Assembly (NCBI GenBank): GCA_009827215.1
Contig: WUAJ01000004.1
Span: 1-31,686 of the forward strand
Length of the DNA stretch: 31,686 bases
From: Phycisphaeraceae bacterium
GTDB lineage: Bacteria > Planctomycetota > Phycisphaerae > Phycisphaerales > UBA1924
Direction of reading: 5' to 3'
The position numbers and the translations under genes are program-made. This document shows, one piece after another, positions 23,737 through 31,686 of the stretch (position 1 is the first letter of the stretch; each line of letters starts with the position of its first letter). Below the pieces are notes generated by a model. It saw only the letters and a list, made by a program, of their open reading frames with translations, made no database searches and had not been told where the DNA came from.

Positions 23737-26121
23737 TTAATCAGCCCAAAGCGCAACCCACTCATCCTCAGCCTGTACAAAGTATGGTTCAAGCAGCTCA
23801 AACCAAGGATGTGTCGGACCAAGCCTCTCTTTGATCTCAGCGCATTTTGCAAAAATATCATCCAGTCTTTCCGGCTGGTCACCAGTCACAACCAAAGCCG
23901 CAGCAAGCAAGGGTGTTGCGTACACATCCCATCGATATGTTGGCACAGAATACTCTGCGCCAAACTCAAAGACTGACTCCAGTTGTAAAAGAGCTTCATC
24001 TGCTTTCCCGTTCAACATTGCTGAAGCCGAGATCAAAATATCGCTCTCAATCAACTCCGGGGCCCATGCCTTTGGTGAAGTTTGAAAGAACGCTTTTGAT
24101 TGCTGAGCAAGAGACCTGCCGCGATCAATCTCTCCCAGGTATAACGCATTGGTTGCCTCGTTGAGAATCGCCCTGTAGACCATCACATCCATCGGCCCAT
24201 TTAAAACAGTTAACAACTCACGAGCGGCGACATGATACGAAGTCGCTTCCTCATGCTGTTTCATCGTGTCCAGGATCAATCCGTATGAAGAATGCCTGTG
24301 CGCAAAGTCCGTTCGTGCTTTGAGTGACATATGTTCAGGTGGGTCCTGAAAGGATTCATACAGTAACTCTTGAGCGCTTTCATACTCGCCTTGAGTCCAT
24401 AAGAATCCCCCATAGCAAGCAAGACCATGAGTCCGAATTCTCCAAGGAAGATCCTGGAACTCCGGGATACTGAGCACATACTCGTACATCTCGCGAGCGA
24501 TCTCAGGTTCTTTGCAGTTCTGCAGTCCATGAGCAGTTGAGATCCATGTGAACCATATGTTCGTGTGATCATGCGCATGGAGTTGGTCGATCTCTTTGCG
24601 GATCTGAAGATAGTACTGACGAGCTTCTTCAATATTTCGAGCTTTTTGAGCCAAGTACGCTTGGTTAATCAAGATTGCGTGCTGCACTCTTTGGTCAAGC
24701 TGATCAATGGGACCAATTCGTTCAATGAGCTGTTGGTATACTTGCCTTGCCTCATCAAACTCGCCAGAATCAATATAGGCATTCGCAAGTTGAACCTGAG
24801 CATTCACATGTCTCCACACACTTTCGAGCTCTCTGGTTGCATTGAACTCTTCCGTTGTTTGTTCCAAAGCAAGACGGTTACTCTTGACCAGCTGGATCGT
24901 CATCCATCCCGTGCCGCATGCAGCTACCGATGCCAGCAGAGCAATCAAAACAACAAGTCGTCGATGCTTTAAAAAAAACCGATTCGCTGATGCTTTTACT
25001 CGGCGTTGATAGCTCCGTATGTGTGACACAAATCGAGTGTTATCAAACGCTGCATCCAATGCTTTCTGGGCATCGAGTACACTTGAATACCGATCTGTTG
25101 GCTTGTCAGCAATCATCCGTTGAAGCACATGCCGAACATGCTCGCTCAACCCAGCGCGCTCAGTCTTCTTAACTTCTGAATCGTTTGAGTTTGCCCGGCC
25201 ACCGGAAAGCAGCTCTTCAGCAAGAACGCCAAGTGAATAGATGTCACTGGCTACATTCCCGCCATTGCATTGCCCAGAAATCCGTTCTGGACTCATATAC
25301 CGCAATGTCCCAAGCAACTGAGCATCAAGAGTTCGGATTGAAACTGGTATGCTCGTGTCGTCAACAAGTTTCGCGATCCCGAAGTCGACAACCTTCACGC
25401 GAATCAACTTCGAAGAATCGGAATCGATTTCAACGATGACATTCGAAGGCTTAATATCACGATGAATCACACCCTGTTCATGCGCATACTGAGTTGCATG
25501 GAAGATTGAATGCAGTACGCTCCGGCGAACTTCAAACCCGAGCTTCGGATCATGAATCACCGATGTCAGCGGCACTCCTCGCACATACTCCATCGCGATG
25601 TATGGGCGTTCCAAAACCCCGCTTCGTGCCACTCCGGTCTGATATACCCGTGCGATTAACGGATGCTCGAGACGAGCGCCGATGTGCCCTTCGAGTTTGA
25701 AGCGATCCGCAGCGTCAGCCGCTCCACTCGTCAAACTCAGTACCTTGATTGCAACTTGGCGATGCGGATCCAACTGTTCCGCTTCATACACAACACTATT
25801 GGCGCCTTGCCCGATCTCACGAATGATCCGAAACCCATCAATCTCAACACTGAACTGTAATAGAGAACTCAGATTGCCTGGTGTGAGCCAATCAGGATTC
25901 AGAGAAGGTAACTCATCAATCTGTTCGGCAATCGACTCAAACTGAAGCAATGAGATCACTTCCGCAACAACATCCGGCTCATCACGACACAATGTTTTTA
26001 AATACTCAGCACGCTCCTCATCCGACAATCGAAGAGCATGGTCAATCGCCTCGTTCACTCGATCCTGGAAGACTGGATCAGTGTTCGTTTGCGAGTTCTC
26101 TTGCGAGCCAGAGTCGAGCAT
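23737..26121 (-). CDS. Membrane-anchored Ser/Thr protein kinase with extracytoplasmic TPR region
   Basis: This 794-residue Hanks-type kinase has a helical N-terminal segment (about 17-70, LSDEERAEYLKTLC) and then the kinase domain (about 95-360). Essential residues are in place: GQGANSVVY loop (104-112), Lys126 in VAIK, Glu144, HRDIKPSN (220-227), DFGIAK (246-251) and MSPER. A single transmembrane helix (LVVLIALLASVAACGTGWM, about 389-407) leads to a C-terminal region of degenerate TPRs (VNAQVQLANAYIDSGEFDEA and following). The TPR part probably senses or binds a partner outside the membrane. The start overlaps the upstream ECF sigma gene by 44 nt, so the pair is co-expressed and phosphorylation of or signalling to the sigma factor is plausible. 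Codon use is less G/C-biased than in the housekeeping genes. Confidence 0.9.
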   Translation of the reverse strand: MLDSGSQENSQTNTDPVFQDRVNEAIDHALRLSDEERAEYLKTLCRDEPDVVAEVISLLQFESIAEQIDELPSLNPDWLTPGNLSSLLQFSVEIDGFRIIREIGQGANSVVYEAEQLDPHRQVAIKVLSLTSGAADAADRFKLEGHIGARLEHPLIARVYQTGVARSGVLERPYIAMEYVRGVPLTSVIHDPKLGFEVRRSVLHSIFHATQYAHEQGVIHRDIKPSNVIVEIDSDSSKLIRVKVVDFGIAKLVDDTSIPVSIRTLDAQLLGTLRYMSPERISGQCNGGNVASDIYSLGVLAEELLSGGRANSNDSEVKKTERAGLSEHVRHVLQRMIADKPTDRYSSVLDAQKALDAAFDNTRFVSHIRSYQRRVKASANRFFLKHRRLVVLIALLASVAACGTGWMTIQLVKSNRLALEQTTEEFNATRELESVWRHVNAQVQLANAYIDSGEFDEARQVYQQLIERIGPIDQLDQRVQHAILINQAYLAQKARNIEEARQYYLQIRKEIDQLHAHDHTNIWFTWISTAHGLQNCKEPEIAREMYEYVLSIPEFQDLPWRIRTHGLACYGGFLWTQGEYESAQELLYESFQDPPEHMSLKARTDFAHRHSSYGLILDTMKQHEEATSYHVAARELLTVLNGPMDVMVYRAILNEATNALYLGEIDRGRSLAQQSKAFFQTSPKAWAPELIESDILISASAMLNGKADEALLQLESVFEFGAEYSVPTYRWDVYATPLLAAALVVTGDQPERLDDIFAKCAEIKERLGPTHPWFELLEPYFVQAEDEWVALWAD

Positions 26122-26638
26122 GATTCCATTCTAGTTGAACCGTGCGTACGGATACACTCAAAAACTCAGCAATCATCTCTGTTTTCATGCCCCCAAAGAT
26201 CTTCATCTGGACGATGGTCGCCTGCCGTTCTTCAAGCCCCTCGATCGATTCACACAAACACAGCAGATCAATCGGAGAGAGTCCATCCCTGCTTGCAGGC
26301 TCAAACATCACGCGATGACCGCCCCCCTGACCACACGACTTGCCACCCCGTTTCTGAGCGGACTTTGATCGCAAATGACTCAGCAACACCCTGCGGACCA
26401 TCAGAGAAGCAACCGCCAGCAGGTGCGTCTCATTATTCCAGTCCCGCTTCTTCTGCCGTAGCACGCGTCCAATCGCCTCATGCGTCAGATCAGTCGGACC
26501 AAGCGTAATGTCCTGATGCATCGCCGAGAGATGCCAAGCCGCGACCCGCTTGAGCTCCGCATAGATGTCATCAATCAACGCCGAATCAATGCCCGTCAGC
26601 GTCTCATGGCGATCTTGTTCAACTCCGAGATCAATCAT
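26078..26638 (-). CDS. ECF-type RNA polymerase sigma factor (Sigma70_ECF family)
   Basis: The ATG at 26638 gives 186 residues; a GTG extension to 26689 looks non-coding. Region 2 is visible in IDDIYAELKRVAAWHL, LGPTDLTHEAIGRVL and AVASLMVRRVLLSHLRSKSAQKRGG. After a Gly-rich linker, region 4 shows IEGLEERQATIVQMKIFGGM and the helix-turn-helix EMIAEFLSVSVRTVQLEWNHAR. This is the planctomycete-type ECF family found near Ser/Thr kinases. It overlaps the kinase gene by 44 nt. No separate anti-sigma gene is present, so the kinase is the likely regulator. It is divergent from the secreted FG-GAP protein, a candidate target. Confidence 0.88.
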   Translation of the reverse strand: MIDLGVEQDRHETLTGIDSALIDDIYAELKRVAAWHLSAMHQDITLGPTDLTHEAIGRVLRQKKRDWNNETHLLAVASLMVRRVLLSHLRSKSAQKRGGKSCGQGGGHRVMFEPASRDGLSPIDLLCLCESIEGLEERQATIVQMKIFGGMKTEMIAEFLSVSVRTVQLEWNHARLWLARELANEH

Positions 26639-26953
26639 GTTTGTACCCACGAACCTGAGCAAAGAAACGACGCCCACCAGCGGGCACACAAGGCAAAGAT
26701 CGATCCAACCGTTCCCTGTTGAATGTATACGAAAACTAGTGCAAATGGTTCGTTAGCCGTCTCTAAATCGGGTTTTTTACCACGCTCAGAATGCGCCGCC
26801 ACGACGCCGAGTGGTATCAAGAACTTCTCGTTTTTTCAGAATCCGTTGCGCAAAGCGCAAAGTTCAGTGCGTTGTTCTCCAGAGCCATTTCTTAATCTCG
26901 GCTCTCTACGCGATGTATGCGATCAGAAGACCAGAACCACAGAGGAGAACACA
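26639..26953. other. Divergent intergenic region between ECF sigma and FG-GAP genes
   Basis: This 315-bp region must carry promoters for both genes. Visible elements are a TATACA box on the minus strand (26724-26729), the palindrome at 26846-26860, T-runs at about 26772-26777 and 26831-26836, and a possible plus-strand -10 (TAATCT) near 26892. No -35/-10 pair is convincing. If the sigma factor recognises its own promoter or the FG-GAP promoter, non-consensus boxes would be expected. Confidence 0.4.
26846..26860. promoter_or_regulatory. Operator-like palindrome TTGCGC-AAA-GCGCAA
   Basis: A perfect 6-bp inverted repeat with a 3-bp spacer lies 94 bp before the FG-GAP gene start. Size and symmetry suit a helix-turn-helix dimer site. 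No promoter assignment is certain. Confidence 0.35.
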
Positions 26954-29077
26954 ATGAATGGATTCAGTTATTCCAAGTGCATGAAGTTGGCCCTGCTAGC
27001 CGGAGCGGCAACCCCGAGCATGCTCTATGCCCAGCAGTCCACATCCCCATTCAAGCTGGTCGACGAGTCAAGCACGACAGTCCAAGAGACGGCGTGGCCG
27101 TACTCATTCCCCGGCGCAGCTGGTGGATCTCAAAGTGGTGGAATCGCGGCTGCTGACTTCGATAATGATGGCGATATCGATATCTTCGTGCCCAATGGGC
27201 TCGATACTTCATCAGGCTCAGCAGATGGTCCTTACAGACCTGACTACTTGCTGGTGAACAATCTCTTTGATCAGGACGGTAACCCAGGTACAACTGACTT
27301 CACACCAATCGCGTTCCACACTCTTGCGGTGAACTTGGATCCAGATCATGAAGACCTAAAGTCAGTCACTGCACTGTGGTTCGATTATGACGGTGACCGG
27401 CTCCTCGACCTCGCGGTCTTTGGGGATTGTCACGGGTGTTCAACAGACTTCAGTTCAAATCGCATAACACCGCGTTTGTTTCGACAGCGCCACGACAACA
27501 CGTTTGAGGATGTCTCCGTCGCATCCGGATTGTCAGGTCTAGATCTTCTCAGTGATCTAGAGGATGGCGGTCTAGATGACTTCAAACGACAAGCTGGAGG
27601 GTTCTCTGCTGGCGATCTGAATGGCGACGGCTACCCTGAACTGTTCCTCGGATACTGGACCGCTCACCAAATTTCTCGGGAAGAAGTGAGAAACGCACGC
27701 GTACTTGAAAATATTCAAGGCCCAAATGGACGCGAGTTTGTCGAACTCCCAGGAGGCTCACTCACGCCCCCAGTAATCGACGGCGATGGCAATCCACAAG
27801 ATGACGGAAATCTTATCGCAAGCCTTTGGCAATCCGTACTGATCGATCTCGATCAAGATGGGGACCTCGACATCTTCGCCGCGTGCGACGGATTTGATAA
27901 CCGGATGTGGATCAACAACACAGTCTCCGGAGGCGCGATCGATCTGGAATACATCGTTCCATCTTCTGTTGGAATAGCTAACGATGACTTTGACATGGGG
28001 GTTGCATTCGCTGATTACGACGCGGATGGCGATTTCGATCTCTTCACCACAAATATCACAAGTGACAATGAGGACCCAAACGCAGTCCCACCAGTTGTTC
28101 CGAACTACAACAACTTGTACCGGAACAACCTCACTTCAGTTCCGCCAAGCGTATCTGGAACTATGCACCAAGTTTCTGGGCCGTCACATCTCTACTCACA
28201 ACTATCATGGAACTGGGGAGCAAGCTTTGCAGATCTCGATAATGATGGCTGGTCGGATCTCCTGATCACAAACCAGAACTATTTCAACTCAGACTCTCAT
28301 GTATTCATGAATACGAGTGATTCGTCGAACCCACAACTGCCAACTGATGAAGGACGTTTGTTTACAGAAGAGTTCTTCGCCCCAGCGAATCCATTTGATC
28401 CCAATGACCCCTTCTATAGTGTCGGGTTCCCAAGCGATCAAAACTCGAGTGCACTCATCAAGTTCGATTATGACCGTGACGGCGACCTCGATGTCATGGA
28501 GACTGTTGAAAATTTCGCTGCCGATCCTTCAGCAATCCTCCTCTACGAAAACCAACCTACCGGCATCGGACAAATCGGACACAGCCTCACAGTCAAACCA
28601 CGTGGTGATGAAGCAAACCCGTTCGCGCTGGGATCCAAGATCACCGTAGACGTAGACAAAGCTGTAGGCGACGACCTGAGCATGCTCCATACCATCTCCG
28701 CAGGTGTCAGCTTCATGGGGCACGAACCCGCCGAAGCCCACATCGGACTCGGCGACATCAGCCCGACCGACACCATCACCATCACCGTCACCTGGCTCGA
28801 TCCAAACGATACTCCTTACGTCGTTAACATGACCGGTGCCGAAATCATCGCAGGATCCGCCACCACCGCAGGAAATGTTGTCCGAGTGGGATGGTGCTCG
28901 TACGCAGACCTCGCGCAGCCATTCGGACAGATCGACTTCTTCGATCTCAGCGAGTTCATCGAACGGTTTAACGCACAAGACCCAACAGCGGACCTCAAAC
29001 CGAACTGGGGACAGTTCGACTTCTTCGATGTCAGCGAGTTCATGCGATTGTACAACCTCGGTTGCAATCTCAACTGA
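26954..29077 (+). CDS. Secreted FG-GAP/VCBS-repeat protein with UnbV/ASPIC domain and dockerin-like tail
   Basis: This 707-residue protein starts at ATG 26954, with AGAGGAG 6 nt upstream and a signal peptide (1-26, ending MLYAQ). At least seven FG-GAP-type calcium-binding motifs follow: ADFDNDGDIDIF (68-79), WFDYDGDRLLDL, GDLNGDGYPELF, IDLDQDGDLDIF, ADYDADGDFDLF, ADLDNDGWSDLL and FDYDRDGDLDVM. These suggest an extracellular beta-propeller. A UnbV/ASPIC-like domain follows (ALGSKITVDV ... PAEAHIGLGDI). The last 60 residues contain two copies of a motif (IDFFDLSEFIERF and FDFFDVSEFMRLY) flanked by cysteines, resembling the dockerin-like C-terminal domains of Phycisphaerae secreted proteins. The calcium-loop NxDG residues are replaced in the second copy. 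It is likely a surface or matrix protein related to the CRTAC1 group. Confidence 0.88.
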   Translation: MNGFSYSKCMKLALLAGAATPSMLYAQQSTSPFKLVDESSTTVQETAWPYSFPGAAGGSQSGGIAAADFDNDGDIDIFVPNGLDTSSGSADGPYRPDYLLVNNLFDQDGNPGTTDFTPIAFHTLAVNLDPDHEDLKSVTALWFDYDGDRLLDLAVFGDCHGCSTDFSSNRITPRLFRQRHDNTFEDVSVASGLSGLDLLSDLEDGGLDDFKRQAGGFSAGDLNGDGYPELFLGYWTAHQISREEVRNARVLENIQGPNGREFVELPGGSLTPPVIDGDGNPQDDGNLIASLWQSVLIDLDQDGDLDIFAACDGFDNRMWINNTVSGGAIDLEYIVPSSVGIANDDFDMGVAFADYDADGDFDLFTTNITSDNEDPNAVPPVVPNYNNLYRNNLTSVPPSVSGTMHQVSGPSHLYSQLSWNWGASFADLDNDGWSDLLITNQNYFNSDSHVFMNTSDSSNPQLPTDEGRLFTEEFFAPANPFDPNDPFYSVGFPSDQNSSALIKFDYDRDGDLDVMETVENFAADPSAILLYENQPTGIGQIGHSLTVKPRGDEANPFALGSKITVDVDKAVGDDLSMLHTISAGVSFMGHEPAEAHIGLGDISPTDTITITVTWLDPNDTPYVVNMTGAEIIAGSATTAGNVVRVGWCSYADLAQPFGQIDFFDLSEFIERFNAQDPTADLKPNWGQFDFFDVSEFMRLYNLGCNLN

Positions 29078-29123
29078 CCAACTCCTAGTTGCTGAGCCAA
29101 GCAACATTCCCGAGATTATTCTC

Positions 29124-29145
29124 GTGACCTGATTCGCCAGGTCAC
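29124..29145 (+). terminator. First hairpin after the FG-GAP gene
   Basis: GTGACCTG (29124-29131) pairs perfectly with CAGGTCAC (29138-29145) around ATTCGC. No U-run follows directly, so it probably assists the stronger hairpin 11 nt further on. Confidence 0.45.
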
Positions 29146-29155
29146 CAATTATGAG

Positions 29156-29187
29156 AGCGGCCTGCCATTGGCAGGTCGCTTTTAATT
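29156..29187 (+). terminator. Intrinsic terminator of the FG-GAP gene
   Basis: AGCGGCCTGCC (29156-29166) pairs with GGCAGGTCGCT (29170-29180) over 11 bp with one G-U and a 3-nt ATT loop, followed by TTTTAATT. It lies 79 nt after the stop codon and 10 nt before the end of the converging kinase gene. Confidence 0.9.
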
Positions 29188-29196
29188 GCACCCAGA

Positions 29197-31635
29197 CTAA
29201 TCTCCCAAGCGATCCAGCAGCGAATCAACATGCGCCACTCGCCGATGTTCCTCACCCATCGCCGCGACCAGGTTCGGACGAGCGTCAACAAGCATTGATC
29301 GTGCGCCCTCGACCTCCCCGCTGAGCATCATGCACTCCGCGAGCTTCACGCGAAACTGCGCATGAATCCAGTGCCCCTCAGGGAGAATCGCGCCGGTCAT
29401 CGTCGCCGCTTCTCCCAGCATCTCATGCGCCCGCTCCAGATGCGACCGCTCGAGATGCATCACCCCCGCGTTATGGATCGTGATCGCCAGCCGCAAGCTC
29501 GGATCGCCCGGATTGATCCGGAAGATCCCGATCGCTTCATCAAACAGCTCGCCCGCCTCGTCATACGCCTCGCGTTCACTGAGCAGATCCGCAAGATTAT
29601 TGAGTGTTATGCCCACACGCTCGTGTGTCGGACCAAAGACCCGCTTGCGCCGCACCACAAGCTCGCGCAGCTGCGACTCCGCCTCTTCAGCGCGGCCAAG
29701 ATTGTTGAGCACCTCCGCGCGATTGCTCAGACACGCGAGCGTGTCGGGATGATCCTCGTCGCGTACATCCGCGAGCAACACCAGCGCGCGTTCATACGCA
29801 TCGAGCGATTCCTCGAACCGCTCGAGCCGTTTGAGCGAGACCCCCATCCCGATGAGCACCTGCGATCCGATCCGCTTGGACCATTCCTCATCCAGATCAC
29901 CAAGCCGAGACATTGCACGCTGGTACACCTCGATCGACTCCGCGAACTCCCCGCGTTCATACAGCAGCGCCCCGCGCTGATGTTCGAGCTGCCCCAGCAG
30001 CTCATCAGGAGCATCCGCACCCCCGATCAGTTCCTGCGCCCGATCGAGCGTCGTGTCCGCGTCATCGAGCCGCGTCGTTGCCGTCTGTACCTGCGCCAGC
30101 ACCACCAGCGTCGATGCCATCGCCATCACAGGCGCTTCATCAAGCGACTCCATCGCGATGATCGCATCATTGAGCTGCCGCTCCGCCGCTTCATAACTCC
30201 CAAGACGCGTGTACGTCTCGCCGATCGTGCTCTGGATCGACGCGCCAAGCTCCGGATACTCCCCGAACCGCTCATCGACCTCGCCCGCCGCGACATCGAG
30301 CAGCTCCATCACCCGCATGTCAGGACCACTCTGCCCCGGATCTACCTCAGACAGCAGATCCCGAAAGAACACGCTGATCCGCGATTGTTTATCCAGCTCC
30401 GTCTCCGCCGCGATCCGTCGCTGCTCCGCCAACCGATTCGCCGCGTTGGTCCGCACGATTCCAACAGCAAGCCCGGTCATCGTCCCGATCATCCCCAGCA
30501 CCAGCACACCCACAACCGCAACCCCCGCGCGATGTCTTCGCGCGAACTTGCGGATCTGATACACCGTGCTCGCGCGTCGTGCCTCGATCGGTCGATGCTC
30601 CAGCACCGCGCGCACATCGTTCGCAAACCCCTCGACCGTCTGATACCGCCGCTGAGGTTCATGCTCCAGCGCATGAAGCACCACGACATCTAGATCCCCA
30701 TCCAGCTTCCCGTTGATCCCGCTGGGTGCCTTGGGAGTCTGCTCAAGCACCCGCTGGATCACAGCCTCGATCGACCCGCTCATCTCATGAGGCAGCTTCC
30801 CGCACAGCATCTCATTCAACAGCACTCCGAGTGTATAGATATCCGTCCGCGCATCGATCTGCGAAGGATCCCCGCGCAGCTGCTCCGGAGACGCGTACGC
30901 GAGCGTCCCCATGAACTCGCCCTCCATCGTCCGAATCATCGTCGCCGATTCGTTCAGATGATCCGTCGCGAGCCCAAAGTCCAGCAGCCTTGGTCGCCCA
31001 GCCTGATCAATCAGAATATTCGCAGGCTTCAAATCCCGATGCAAAACCCCACGCTGATGCGCCGCCACCACCCCATCACAGACCTGCACAAACAACCTCA
31101 AGCGATCCTCAATCGACAACTCCCGCTCCGCGAGATACCCATCCAGCGTCGGCCCTTCAATCAGCTCCATCGCCAAATACCCACGCCCGTCCGCCGTCTC
31201 TCCACGATCAATGATCGAGACCACATTGGGATGGTTGATCCGCGACGCCAGATCAATCTCCCGCTCAAAGCGCCGCCGCTGCCCCTCGCTCGCCAGCGCC
31301 CCCTTGAGCAGCACCTTGATCGCGACCTTCCGCCCCGTCGAGTTCTGCGTCGCGTGATACACAATCCCCTGACCACCCCGATGGATCTCGTGCGAAATCG
31401 TGTACCCATCGATGCTGAGTGTTCCGGGTGACACCACACCATCTCCCACAGAAACCTCACGCACTCGACTCACCAGCGCATCAAGCGATCCCAGCTCCGC
31501 ATATGTCCCCTGACACGCCGCGCACGAATCCAGATGCGCTCGGATCTCATCAAGCGATCGCCCATCATCCAATCCAGCCGCTTCCTCCCTAGCACGCAGC
31601 CGCTCAAGCTCACCAATGGAAAGGTGCTCGCTCAT
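29197..31635 (-). CDS. Ser/Thr protein kinase with N-terminal anti-sigma-type zinc motif and C-terminal TPRs
   Basis: The 812-residue protein begins with a short helical domain holding H34-X3-C38-X2-C41, the zinc-binding pattern of ZAS anti-sigma factors. The kinase domain follows (about 78-345) with HRGGQGIVY (85-93), Lys107 in VAIK, HRDLKPANI (199-207), DFGLAT (219-224) and YASPEQ. One transmembrane helix (about 373-396, GVAVVGVLVLGMIGTMTGLAVG) precedes roughly ten TPR-like units, for example IGETYTRLGSYEAAERQLND and LSNRAEVLNNLGRAEEAESQ. The kinase start overlaps the stop of the upstream gene by four bases (ATGA), with a G-rich ribosome site. The protein may bind a sigma factor directly through the zinc domain and couple its release to a TPR-sensed signal; this is inference. 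Confidence 0.9.
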   Translation of the reverse strand: MSEHLSIGELERLRAREEAAGLDDGRSLDEIRAHLDSCAACQGTYAELGSLDALVSRVREVSVGDGVVSPGTLSIDGYTISHEIHRGGQGIVYHATQNSTGRKVAIKVLLKGALASEGQRRRFEREIDLASRINHPNVVSIIDRGETADGRGYLAMELIEGPTLDGYLAERELSIEDRLRLFVQVCDGVVAAHQRGVLHRDLKPANILIDQAGRPRLLDFGLATDHLNESATMIRTMEGEFMGTLAYASPEQLRGDPSQIDARTDIYTLGVLLNEMLCGKLPHEMSGSIEAVIQRVLEQTPKAPSGINGKLDGDLDVVVLHALEHEPQRRYQTVEGFANDVRAVLEHRPIEARRASTVYQIRKFARRHRAGVAVVGVLVLGMIGTMTGLAVGIVRTNAANRLAEQRRIAAETELDKQSRISVFFRDLLSEVDPGQSGPDMRVMELLDVAAGEVDERFGEYPELGASIQSTIGETYTRLGSYEAAERQLNDAIIAMESLDEAPVMAMASTLVVLAQVQTATTRLDDADTTLDRAQELIGGADAPDELLGQLEHQRGALLYERGEFAESIEVYQRAMSRLGDLDEEWSKRIGSQVLIGMGVSLKRLERFEESLDAYERALVLLADVRDEDHPDTLACLSNRAEVLNNLGRAEEAESQLRELVVRRKRVFGPTHERVGITLNNLADLLSEREAYDEAGELFDEAIGIFRINPGDPSLRLAITIHNAGVMHLERSHLERAHEMLGEAATMTGAILPEGHWIHAQFRVKLAECMMLSGEVEGARSMLVDARPNLVAAMGEEHRRVAHVDSLLDRLGD

Positions 31636-31686
31636 GAAGCCATCCCCCCAACCCCATCAAACTCACTCCGCAACTCTTCGAGCCGC
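31632..31686 (-). CDS. 3' end of a gene upstream of the second kinase (partial)
   Basis: Only the last 17 codons are visible (RLEELRSEFDGVGGMAS, then TGA). The stop overlaps the kinase ATG as ATGA, indicating translational coupling. By analogy with the sigma-kinase pair at 23737-26638 and the zinc motif of the kinase, an ECF sigma factor is the likely product. The visible tail alone does not prove this. Confidence 0.5.
   Translation of the reverse strand, partial: RLEELRSEFDGVGGMAS

Noticed and set aside
26723..26953. 77-residue N-terminal extension of the FG-GAP protein
   Set aside because: The ATG at 26954 has a near-perfect ribosome site and starts a signal peptide; the upstream part looks non-coding.
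29362..30693. 443-codon plus-strand open frame opposite the second kinase
   Set aside because: It is antisense to a kinase/TPR gene with intact motifs; the Arg/His/Pro-rich product is a by-product of G/C-biased third codon positions.
1..31686. CRISPR arrays, insertion sequences, prophage genes
   Set aside because: No regularly spaced direct repeats, transposase or phage structural genes were seen in any frame.

Overview
The window looks like a contig end from a planctomycete, most likely of the class Phycisphaerae (Phycisphaerales-like). This is inferred from gene content: two membrane-anchored Ser/Thr kinases with C-terminal TPR regions, one paired with an ECF sigma factor and one carrying an anti-sigma-type zinc motif; a secreted laminin-B-like protein ending in a Pro-hydrophobic-Arg sorting tail; and a secreted FG-GAP/UnbV protein ending in a dockerin-like double FFD(L/V)SEF repeat. 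No rRNA or marker phylogeny is available to prove it. The first 17 bases are an Illumina adapter remnant, so the left edge is an assembly or trimming artefact.

Layout. Bases 18-1964 (minus) encode the pyruvate dehydrogenase E1 alpha and (truncated) beta subunits, preceded by a hairpin-bearing leader. An exported S41 processing protease and an MFS transporter follow, both minus. A tRNA-Arg(CCG) comes next, then a plus-strand DUF1643 protein and a small membrane protein. A laminin-B-like secreted protein lies divergent to endonuclease III, which has an atypical Fe-S loop. After these is an AT-richer orphan membrane-anchored protein.

The core of the window (9750-19850, minus) is a long nusA-infB-DUF503-rbfA translation/transcription operon. 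It continues without a visible break into a divergent HhH-GPD-like protein, a 1241-residue TPR lipoprotein and yebC. Several junctions overlap or are nearly contiguous (ATGA, TGATG, 2-16 nt gaps), and infB uses a TTG start behind a strong Shine-Dalgarno. Upstream of nusA lies a 413-bp gap with several hairpins and a convincing intrinsic terminator on the minus strand. It is a candidate attenuator leader or small RNA.

Further right are fliM (minus) and a divergent DsbD-type thiol:disulfide interchange protein with all six expected redox cysteines. These are followed by a tRNA-Gly(GCC) with a good sigma70-type promoter and a clear terminator. The last 8 kb is a signalling and surface block: an ECF sigma factor overlapping a Ser/Thr kinase (minus), a divergent secreted FG-GAP/UnbV protein, and a second Ser/Thr kinase with an N-terminal HX3CX2C anti-sigma zinc motif. 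The second kinase is itself coupled by ATGA to a gene running off the right edge.

The most interesting points are the nusA leader/ncRNA candidate, the degenerate HhH-GPD protein in the translation operon, the endonuclease III cysteine spacing, the putative leaderless plus-strand genes, and the kinase with a fused anti-sigma motif. No CRISPR array, IS element, integrase or rRNA was seen.
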